Of a DNA stretch of 26,542 bases, positions 7,152 through 13,918 are shown one piece after another. Origin of the DNA: Bacteroidales bacterium UBA6346 (GTDB lineage: Bacteria > Bacteroidota > Bacteroidia > Bacteroidales > UBA932); the NCBI GenBank assembly GCA_002438905.1, contig DJSA01000034.1:579-27120 (forward strand), read 5' to 3'. The notes below the pieces were generated by a model. The model was not told the origin of the DNA. It saw only the letters and a program-made list of their open reading frames with translations, and made no database searches. The position numbers and the translations under genes were made by a program. Positions within the stretch are counted from its first letter, which is position 1. Each line of letters starts with the position of its first letter.

Positions 7152-7714
7152 AAGAATGTACGGGGATATACGTTTTAGTAGGGGTTGTCGCGGCAGCATT
7201 GTCGCTGATGGTGTCCGCATGCACGAAACAGCAGCTCCAGACGACATACGACAGCCAGGACAAGAAGATAGACTCCTTCATTCAGAGTCAGTTGAGCAGT
7301 TCCAAGGCTCTGAGGACATACCCAAACGGTGGAAGCAACAGGCTCGTGATTGTAGAGGGCGAAGGCGAGGACAGTCTATCGACTTCGGGCAGCGTGGCGT
7401 TCTACTATGCCGCCTATACGTTCAGCGGAAGCATCAGCAGCGGCAACCTATTCGCGACAAACCACGAACAGACGATTGCCGACTGCGGATGGACTGCGCT
7501 TTCCGGACTCAGCACGGAACCCGTGACTCTGAAACTCGACGGAGATGACATTGTCGAGGGGCTTCGGATGGGACTTTTCGGAGTGAAGAAAGGGCAGGAA
7601 TGCTACATCATATTTTCAGGAAAATATGGCTTCGGCTCAAAAGCAATTGGCACAATTCCTGCAAACTCCGCCCTGCTCTATCATATTTGGGTGGAAAGTA
7701 TTGACAATAATTAA
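7148..7714 (+). CDS. FKBP-type peptidyl-prolyl isomerase lipoprotein
   Basis: A 188-residue lipoprotein: hydrophobic segment at residues 7-22, lipobox VSAC with Cys25 as lipidation site. The C-terminal FKBP domain (about 75-185) shows VEGLRMGLFGVKKGQECYIIF, YGFGSKAIGTIPANSALLYHIW, the usual end of the fold. The central strand-loop region is shortened relative to canonical FKBPs. It would assist folding of proteins on the periplasmic side of an envelope membrane. The ATG overlaps the nrnA-type stop (ATGA), and the next FKBP gene starts 14 bases after its stop. Confidence 0.87.
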   Translation: MKECTGIYVLVGVVAAALSLMVSACTKQQLQTTYDSQDKKIDSFIQSQLSSSKALRTYPNGGSNRLVIVEGEGEDSLSTSGSVAFYYAAYTFSGSISSGNLFATNHEQTIADCGWTALSGLSTEPVTLKLDGDDIVEGLRMGLFGVKKGQECYIIFSGKYGFGSKAIGTIPANSALLYHIWVESIDNN

Positions 7715-7728
7715 GATATAATTTCAGC

Positions 7729-8820
7729 ATGAAGAAAATCTCAATCTGCACAATCGCGGTGATGCTACTTATGGGAAGCTGCGCAAAGACAGTGGAAAGC
7801 GGGGAATATGACGATGAGCAGAGGTATCTCACAGCATGGCTCAAACTGGATCATCCGGAACTTGCCGATGCCCACGGAATAGAAATCAAAAGAAATCCTG
7901 AGACAGGGCTTCCGGATGAGTTCGGACGCGGAGTGTATCTTCTTTCAGAGACGGAAGGCACGGGAGAGGAAACGGCAGAAAAGGGAGACTTCGTCAAGAT
8001 CAGTTACACAGCGATGGGACTTGACGGAAGCATTACCTCGTATACGGAAAGAGAGACGGCAAAGCGGCTCGGAACGTATGAAGAGCCTGATTTCTATGGT
8101 CCCCGCATCATTTCCCTTGCCGGAGGAGCGAACTATGCCGGATTAATCGATGCCGTCTCAGGAATGAAGGTCGGTGGCGAAAGAACGGTGCTCATACCCA
8201 AATGGCTGATGAGCACTCAGGATTATAGCAGCAAGTCCGAGTATCTCTCCCATTCATCATCCTCGTCCAATGCGATATACATGATCAAACTTGTGGAGAT
8301 CATCGAGGATGTCAAGAAATATCAAATTGATGCTATCGAAAAATATCTGAAGGACAACATTGTAGGGAAATTGTCCACCGATAGGGGACCTGCGGTAATG
8401 CCGGACACGACTTTAACAATAGATGCATGTGAGGGATTCTACTTCATCCCAGTAACCGACACTACCGGACATCGGACATTTCCGTCCGACACTACCATCA
8501 AGATCAACTACACCGGAATGCGGCTTGACGGCCAGTCGTTCGACACGACAATAGAGAAAATTGCAAAGGACAACGACATCTGGTCATCCTCAAAGACATA
8601 CGAGGAGCAGTCCATAAGCTGGGGCGAGAGCTTCAGTGACCTCCAGATGAACAGCAATTCGCTCATCAGCGGCTTCAGCAGGACCCTCTGGCAGATGAAC
8701 AAGGGCAAGGGCATCGGAATCTTCTGGTCCGACCTCGGCTACGGGAGTTCAGGCAGCGGAAGCATGATTCCGGGATATGTGCCGCTGATGTTCGAGATTG
8801 AAATCGTCAGCGAAGAATAG
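7729..8820 (+). CDS. Two-domain FKBP-type isomerase lipoprotein
   Basis: A 363-residue lipoprotein with lipobox MGSC (Cys18). Two FKBP-like domains follow. The first, about 70-200, has GDFVKISYTAMGLDGSI and later GMKVGGERTVLIP; the second, about 240-361, has TTIKINYTGMRLDGQSFD and YGSSGSGSMIPGYVPLMFEIEI. Both carry insertions at the flap, and the first lacks a clear end of fold, so it may be non-catalytic and act in dimerisation or substrate holding. The gene is 14 bases after the first FKBP gene. Gliding-motility FKBP lipoproteins (GldI-like) look similar, but no gld genes are here. Confidence 0.83.
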   Translation: MKKISICTIAVMLLMGSCAKTVESGEYDDEQRYLTAWLKLDHPELADAHGIEIKRNPETGLPDEFGRGVYLLSETEGTGEETAEKGDFVKISYTAMGLDGSITSYTERETAKRLGTYEEPDFYGPRIISLAGGANYAGLIDAVSGMKVGGERTVLIPKWLMSTQDYSSKSEYLSHSSSSSNAIYMIKLVEIIEDVKKYQIDAIEKYLKDNIVGKLSTDRGPAVMPDTTLTIDACEGFYFIPVTDTTGHRTFPSDTTIKINYTGMRLDGQSFDTTIEKIAKDNDIWSSSKTYEEQSISWGESFSDLQMNSNSLISGFSRTLWQMNKGKGIGIFWSDLGYGSSGSGSMIPGYVPLMFEIEIVSEE

Positions 8821-8874
8821 GAAAAAATCAAAGACATACAAGACAAATAGGAACAGAAGGACAAGGGAGGAATA

Positions 8875-10266
8875 ATGGCCGAAATAAAATCAGCTCCGAC
8901 TGAATTAGGAACGGAAAAAATCTGGAAGCTCATACAGAATTACGCACTTCCGGCAATCATTGCGATGACGGCATCGTCGCTGTACAATATGGTGGACAGC
9001 ATCTTCGTGGGACAGGGGGTGGGACCGCTGGCAATTTCTGGCCTGGCGGTGACTTTCCCTCTGATGAACCTGTCGACGGCATTCGGAACTCTCGTGGGCG
9101 TCGGAGGAGCGACGATTCTCTCAATATTGCTCGGACAGAAAAACTACGAGGGGACGAACAAGGTTCTGAGCAACATCGTGACTCTCAATATAATAATCGG
9201 ATTCCTCTTTTCCGTAGTAGCGCTCGTGTTCCTTGACCCGATATTGAAGTTCTTCGGGGCCAGCGAGAATACGATAGTCTATGCAAGGGAATACATGCAG
9301 ATCATTCTTTACGGGAACATTATCACGCATGTCTATTTCGGGCTAAACAACGCAATGAGATCTACCGGAAGTCCAAAGATGGCAATGGGGCTGACGATTT
9401 TCACCGTGCTCTTCAACACGGCGCTCGATCCCATTATGATTTTCGGGATGAACATGGGTATACGCGGTGCGGCATGGGCGACCGTCATATCGCAGTTCCT
9501 CGCCATGCTCGTGGCGTTATGGCACTTCACCCGTAAGGACAGGACAGTGCATTTTGACAAGGGAATAGTCCGGCTGGATCTAAGGGTTGCCAAGGACTCG
9601 CTTGAAATCGGATTCGGGCCGTTTCTGATGAACACCGCAGCCTGTGTAGTCTCGCTCTTCATCAACCAACAGCTCGGAAAATATGCCGGAGACCTCGGAA
9701 TCGGAGCCTACGGAATATGCAACCGTCTGACTTTCATGTTCATAATGATTTGTATGGGACTGAATCAGGGGATGCAGCCTATTGCCGGCTACAACTACGG
9801 GGCAAGGAAATACAGCCGCGTGAGGGAGGTTTATTTCAAGACAGCTGGACTCGCCACAATAGTCGCCGTCCTATGCTTCATCGTATGCATCGGGTTGCCG
9901 AGACTAGCTTGCTCAATTTTTACACACGACCCGCAGCTGCTTGACCTTTCGTCACACGGGCTCCGAATCATGAACATGATGTTCCCTGTGGTGGGATTCC
10001 AGATGGTCGGAACGAACCTCTTCCAATGCCTCGGAATGGTGAAAAAATCCATATTCCTCTCGCTCACGAGGCAGTTGCTCTGTCTTGTTCCGGCACTCTA
10101 TACGCTTCCGCTGTGGCTCGGAGCCGACGGAGTGTGGTGGAGTTTCCCCATTTCAGACACAATCTCAAGCATCTTGACGGCAATCCTGCTTGGAAGACTT
10201 TTCAGCAAATTCTCTAAACTCAAAGACGGCGATGACCCGGCCATGCTCGGAGGTGCAGCCATCTAA
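8875..10266 (+). CDS. MATE family efflux transporter
   Basis: A 463-residue inner-membrane transporter of the MATE family, expected to export drugs or metabolites in exchange for Na+ or H+. The first helix begins at residue 24 with YALPAIIAMTASSLYNMVDS, followed by IFVGQGVGPLAISGLAVTFP, the family signature. About twelve hydrophobic segments in two halves are visible; the second half contains MNTAACVVSLFINQQLGKYAGD and GMNQG-like GLNQGMQPIAGYNYGARKY. A strong GGGAGGA lies four bases before the ATG, unusual for this window. The cytidylate-kinase-like gene begins 19 bases downstream, a pairing I recall from gut anaerobes. Confidence 0.92.
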   Translation: MAEIKSAPTELGTEKIWKLIQNYALPAIIAMTASSLYNMVDSIFVGQGVGPLAISGLAVTFPLMNLSTAFGTLVGVGGATILSILLGQKNYEGTNKVLSNIVTLNIIIGFLFSVVALVFLDPILKFFGASENTIVYAREYMQIILYGNIITHVYFGLNNAMRSTGSPKMAMGLTIFTVLFNTALDPIMIFGMNMGIRGAAWATVISQFLAMLVALWHFTRKDRTVHFDKGIVRLDLRVAKDSLEIGFGPFLMNTAACVVSLFINQQLGKYAGDLGIGAYGICNRLTFMFIMICMGLNQGMQPIAGYNYGARKYSRVREVYFKTAGLATIVAVLCFIVCIGLPRLACSIFTHDPQLLDLSSHGLRIMNMMFPVVGFQMVGTNLFQCLGMVKKSIFLSLTRQLLCLVPALYTLPLWLGADGVWWSFPISDTISSILTAILLGRLFSKFSKLKDGDDPAMLGGAAI

Positions 10267-10284
10267 CAGACGGAAAAAACAGTC

Positions 10285-10896
10285 ATGGAAAAGAAGATTA
10301 TAATAAACATAGGAAGACAGTTCGGAAGCGGCGGAAAGGCCGTGGCCGACAAACTCGGTGAGATGCTCGGGATTCCGGTCTATGACAATGAGCTGCTGAC
10401 AAAGGCGGCGCAGGACTTCGGTTTCACGGAGGAACTTTTCAAGGAGAGTGACGAGAAGAAGAGAAGCCTCACGCTATCATCCATATTCTCATCAAGCCTC
10501 TTCGGAGGAGGGACATACCTCACTGGTGACAGCGCCCTGTTCAGCATGCAGGCTCAGACCATACGGAATATCGCGGAGAAAGGCTCGGCCGTGATTGTCG
10601 GAAGGGCCGCCGACTACATTCTGAGGGACATGGACTGCTGTCTGGACGTATTTCTAACCTCCCCCCTCTCCGCGAGGGCACAGAGAGTCTCTGAGCGTAC
10701 AGGGCTGTCGGAAGAGGATGCGGTGAACTTCATCGAGAAAAAGGAAAAGGAGCGGGAGAGTTTCTACAACTGCTTCACTTTCGGGAACTGGGGCGTGGCC
10801 TCAACATACGATTTGTGCGTTGACACGTCCTTGCTCGGAGTGGACGGAACAGCGGAGTTTATAATTGATTTCGCTCACAGAATCGGATTGATTTGA
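10285..10896 (+). CDS. Cytidylate kinase-like family protein
   Basis: A 203-residue P-loop protein of the cytidylate-kinase-like family (AAK6/Cytidylate_kin2 type). The phosphate loop GRQFGSGGKAVADKL begins at residue 9 and differs from the classical GxxGxGKS. The body contains GSAVIVGRAADYIL near residue 95 and a lid-like R/E-rich segment with IEKKEKERESFYNCF. It may phosphorylate a nucleotide, but the real substrate in this branch is uncertain; true cytidylate kinase (Cmk) is a different, more conserved protein. It lies 19 bases after the MATE gene and its TGA overlaps the TTG start of the next gene. Confidence 0.85.
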   Translation: MEKKIIINIGRQFGSGGKAVADKLGEMLGIPVYDNELLTKAAQDFGFTEELFKESDEKKRSLTLSSIFSSSLFGGGTYLTGDSALFSMQAQTIRNIAEKGSAVIVGRAADYILRDMDCCLDVFLTSPLSARAQRVSERTGLSEEDAVNFIEKKEKERESFYNCFTFGNWGVASTYDLCVDTSLLGVDGTAEFIIDFAHRIGLI

Positions 10897-12299
10897 ATAT
10901 TAAGAAAAATATAGTTTATATCATTGTTGCGGCGGTGCTTGTCGGTGCGGCTGTGTTGGTGCCGTCCCTCAAGATGAAAGGGCAGCGGCAGTCGGTTGAA
11001 GAGGAAAGGCAGGACACGGTGTTCCTCAACAGGGTGCTGGCCAACGGGATGTCGGATGTGAGGGCACTAGAAAAAATGGATGCCAAGATTGAGAGATATA
11101 TGCAGTATTGGCACATCCATGGGGCACAACTGGCAGTGATGCGCGGGGACTCCCTGCTCTACTGCAAGGGATATGGGATAGCCGACGAACTTGGATGCGT
11201 GCTTTGCGACACGACCGGAATCAGTGTCACCGGCGCGGGAAACACGACAGAGGAAGAGGCCGCCGGCGCGGAAAACCCGCGCAAGGATGAAACCGACATT
11301 GTGGAGATGACCCCCGGACATATAATGAGGGTAGCATCAGTCTCCAAGCTCATCACGGCAGCCGGAATAATGAAACTTCAGGAGGAAGGGCTGCTGCATC
11401 TTTCGGACACGGTGTTTGGACCGCACGGGATTCTCAGCGACACGCTCTACACTGCGGTCATCCGCAATATGAAGGACTACTCAAAGATTACGGTCGAGCA
11501 CCTTCTGAGGCATCAGGCAGGCTTCCGGCGCGACCCGGTATTCTCTGCCAACGATGTCCGCGTGCAGATGGGGCTTGCCTCCCCGCCGACATTGGACGAC
11601 TATTCGAGGCTTGTACTCTCGCGCAGGCTTCGCTATGAGCCGGGCGGCTCGCAGACCTACTCAAACTACGGATACATGCTTCTCTCCCGAATAATCGAGA
11701 CCGTGTCGGGGACAGGCTATGAAGATTACATCCAGACTCACGTGCTTCATCCGGCCGGCTGCTACGACATGCACATCGCCGGGAACTACTACAGCGATAA
11801 GCGTCCCAACGAGTCGCGCTATTTCGTGCACGAGGGAAGCGGGAAACAGGTGCAGGAATATAACGGCAGCGGACGTATGGTAGAACGCTGCTACGGAGGA
11901 AATGACATAAGTCTTCTGAGCGGTGCCGGAGCATGGGTGTGCTCGGCAGCGGAACTCGCACGTTTTGTGGCCTCGATTGATGGAATGGAAGACGTCGTGC
12001 CGGATGTGCTGTCGGCAGAAAGCGTGAACGAAATGACCGAGTTCACGGATTCAAGCAGGTACTCACTAGGGTGGAACGACACCAACCCGCGCAAGGGCTG
12101 GGTCAGAACTGGGACACTTGCCGGGACGAACGCCATAATAAAGTATTTTCCCGATGGGGAATGCTGGATTTGGATAACGAACACCAGCACGTGGAAAGGC
12201 CCGAGCCACGCGAAATACACCTCAACCCTCTTCGACCGCCTGCGCCGCGACTACTCCGCCAAACTTCCCTCCCGGAATCTGTTTGAGCCGCAGAAATAA
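10893..12299 (+). CDS. Serine hydrolase of the beta-lactamase fold, membrane-anchored
   Basis: A 468-residue class C beta-lactamase/D-Ala-D-Ala-peptidase-like hydrolase. A signal anchor at about residues 7-27 precedes the catalytic domain, which has Ser149-Val-Ser-Lys152 (SxxK), Tyr256-Ser-Asn (YxN) and Arg405-Thr-Gly in place of KTG. A low-complexity acidic insert (about 120-136) comes before SxxK. It starts with TTG overlapping the previous stop as TTGA; the first in-frame ATG would remove the anchor, so TTG is preferred. It probably acts in the periplasm on a peptide or ester substrate; antibiotic hydrolysis is not shown by the sequence. Confidence 0.85.
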   Translation: MNIKKNIVYIIVAAVLVGAAVLVPSLKMKGQRQSVEEERQDTVFLNRVLANGMSDVRALEKMDAKIERYMQYWHIHGAQLAVMRGDSLLYCKGYGIADELGCVLCDTTGISVTGAGNTTEEEAAGAENPRKDETDIVEMTPGHIMRVASVSKLITAAGIMKLQEEGLLHLSDTVFGPHGILSDTLYTAVIRNMKDYSKITVEHLLRHQAGFRRDPVFSANDVRVQMGLASPPTLDDYSRLVLSRRLRYEPGGSQTYSNYGYMLLSRIIETVSGTGYEDYIQTHVLHPAGCYDMHIAGNYYSDKRPNESRYFVHEGSGKQVQEYNGSGRMVERCYGGNDISLLSGAGAWVCSAAELARFVASIDGMEDVVPDVLSAESVNEMTEFTDSSRYSLGWNDTNPRKGWVRTGTLAGTNAIIKYFPDGECWIWITNTSTWKGPSHAKYTSTLFDRLRRDYSAKLPSRNLFEPQK

Positions 12300-12334
12300 C
12301 AAAAAACTGAAAGAAAGGGGATGAAGAAGCCCCA

Positions 12335-12946
12335 TCAGAACAAACCGAACAGCTGGGCATCAATGCGGTCCGTAATCGAGGCAAAATCCTCCGGATTATT
12401 CTCAAAATCGAGGTTATCGCCCTCTATGGTTATCACCTTGCCCAGATAGGACGCAATCCACTGCTCGTAGAGTTCGTTGAGCCCAGTCAGATACTCGATG
12501 CTCATCCCCTTCTCATATTCTCGTCCCCGCTTTGCAATCTGTGCAACCAAATGCGAAATGGATGACCTTATATATATAAGGAGATCGGGATATTTTACAG
12601 ACGACATCACAACGTGGAAAAGATCCATGTACGTATTGAAATCCCGCTCTGAAAGGTTGCCCATCAGGTAGTTGTTGCGGACGAAAATCTCTACACCCTC
12701 GAAAATTGTCCTATCCTGAACGATGGTCTCCCTGCTGTGGGCAATGGCCATCACGTCCTTGAGGCGCTGCGCGAGGAAATATGTCTCAAGATTGTATGAC
12801 CAGCGCTGAATGTCCCTATAATAATCCTCTAAATAAGGGTTGTATGTCACGGATTCGAATTTCGGAATCCAGCCGTAATGTTCGGCCAACATGCGCGTGA
12901 GCGTGGTCTTGCCGCATCCTATATTTCCTGCGATACCTATGTGCAT
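12335..12946 (-). CDS. Deoxynucleoside kinase
   Basis: A 203-residue kinase of the dNK/dCK/dGK family, which phosphorylates deoxynucleosides for salvage. The P-loop GNIGCGKTT is at residues 7-15, the substrate-binding Glu31 in the segment ESVTYNPYLEDYY, the DR motif at Asp78-Arg79 (QDRTIFEG) and the arginine-rich lid RGREYEKG near residue 138. Length fits bacterial members. Which deoxynucleoside it prefers (dA, dC, dG) is not decided by these motifs. It is convergent with the serine hydrolase gene 35 bases away and has a 200-base region before the next gene upstream. Confidence 0.9.
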   Translation of the reverse strand: MHIGIAGNIGCGKTTLTRMLAEHYGWIPKFESVTYNPYLEDYYRDIQRWSYNLETYFLAQRLKDVMAIAHSRETIVQDRTIFEGVEIFVRNNYLMGNLSERDFNTYMDLFHVVMSSVKYPDLLIYIRSSISHLVAQIAKRGREYEKGMSIEYLTGLNELYEQWIASYLGKVITIEGDNLDFENNPEDFASITDRIDAQLFGLF

Positions 12947-13060
12947 GACTTCTAATATTTTCTGTGAGCTTCAACACCATGAAATTCCCAGTTTCGGGAA
13001 CACGAAATTAGTTCTTTTTGCTATTTTTTCCAAAAATTATTCATCATTACAAATATTTGC

Positions 13061-13068
13061 TATATTTG
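13061..13068 (+). promoter_or_regulatory. -7 promoter box of the peptidase-SusCD operon
   Basis: TATATTTG followed by C matches TAnnTTTG; a start near 13075 gives a leader of about 70 bases. No TTG is found at the expected -33 position, so activation by a regulator is likely. Confidence 0.5.
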
Positions 13069-13098
13069 CTGACTGATATACAATCCTTTCACCAGAGA

Positions 13099-13149
13099 AT
13101 GAATAGTGGAATACTTACAATTTGTAAGCAATACGCGAGAACGGATTGA
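13099..13149 (+). CDS. Possible 16-codon leader ORF
   Basis: ATG at 13099 opens the short frame MNSGILTICKQYARTD, ending in TGA at 13147-13149. That stop overlaps the TTG start of the peptidase gene (TTGA), the same arrangement as at 10893. A purine-rich CCAGAGA lies before the ATG. It may be a leader peptide through which ribosomes reinitiate at the TTG. Such a short frame can arise by chance. Confidence 0.3.
   Translation: MNSGILTICKQYARTD
13114..13128. promoter_or_regulatory. 15-bp palindrome CTTACAAtTTGTAAG in the operon leader
   Basis: Two perfect 7-base arms around a central T, 46 bases after the -7 box and 17 bases before the TTG start. It may be an operator for a dimeric regulator or fold as a hairpin in the leader RNA. 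It coincides with codons 6-10 of a small upstream ORF. Confidence 0.4.
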
Positions 13150-13745
13150 ACAATATCAACAAAAGTAGTGTTTCCGTGAACAAGTCATTGACAATTGCGT
13201 TCATATTAGTTACAATGGCAGCAAATGCCGGGGCTCAGTCGTATATGGCACGGGCGGAGAGATTCTGCGAAGATTCTCTGAGTCGGCACATATACAATCG
13301 CCACATATCTGTCAACTGGATTAACGACGGCAGCCGTCGGTTCTGGTACACATCAGAAAGCGCCGAGGGCAGAACGTGGTGGATTGGAGACACGAAGACC
13401 GGCAAGAAATCACAACTTTTTGACCTGAAAGAGTTAGTCTCGCAGCTCAACGGTCTGGGAATCGAGAAAAGCGAAAAAGACTTCAGGCTTTGGGAACCCG
13501 AGTTCAACTCATCCGTGACAGAGTTTGCCTTCGACTGCGACAGGAGACGCTTCCTGTATAATATCAAAAAGCACACGCTCAAGGAAATCCCGGCAAAAGA
13601 GAAACGGCGTCCGGAATATGGACGCGGCGACTACCGGAAACGGTACAGCGCGGACAGTCTGTTCTACGCGACCGCTGCCGGAGACAATCTGGGCATCTAT
13701 TCAAATACCCCCCCCGAAACGCCTCTGAGCAACAGGATGCGATAA
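13146..13745 (+). CDS. N-terminal fragment of the DPP IV-like peptidase
   Basis: As the sequence stands, translation from TTG 13146 yields 199 residues: signal peptide and the first blades of the propeller, then ten off-frame residues after the C8 tract before the stop. This fragment has no catalytic residue and would be inactive. GTG at 13176 gives a tighter signal peptide opening MNKSLTIAFILV. Confidence 0.7.
   Translation: MNNINKSSVSVNKSLTIAFILVTMAANAGAQSYMARAERFCEDSLSRHIYNRHISVNWINDGSRRFWYTSESAEGRTWWIGDTKTGKKSQLFDLKELVSQLNGLGIEKSEKDFRLWEPEFNSSVTEFAFDCDRRRFLYNIKKHTLKEIPAKEKRRPEYGRGDYRKRYSADSLFYATAAGDNLGIYSNTPPETPLSNRMR
13708..13715 (+). repeat. Homopolymer run of eight C at the frameshift
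   Basis: Eight C in the codons for Thr-Pro-Pro. Nine C (or six) would join both halves of the peptidase. The run also contains a C-CCC-CCC pattern that can allow -1 slippage, and a 5-bp hairpin AGGAT/ATCCT (13734-13749) lies 18 bases further on. Confidence 0.85.
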
Positions 13746-13918
13746 TCCTAAGCACTGACGGAGAGCATTATAAGTCCTTTGCGACAGGCGGCAACCGCCC
13801 GAGAAAAAAGGAAGACATCGGAACAGCGCCAGGAAGCCCTGTCGGGGCGTGGATAGGCAAAAGCCACTCGTTCCTTTCTGTCCGCGAAGACAACAGGGCG
13901 GTAGAGACGCTGAGCATT

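Noticed and set aside
12317..12334. GGGG/CCCC hairpin between the serine hydrolase and deoxynucleoside kinase as terminator
   Set aside because: Only four base pairs around a 9-base loop and no T-run; too weak to call.
12981..13009. Inverted repeat TTCCC/GGGAA with GAAATT flanks upstream of the deoxynucleoside kinase
   Set aside because: Short arms with overlapping alternative pairings and no promoter fit; cannot be told from chance.
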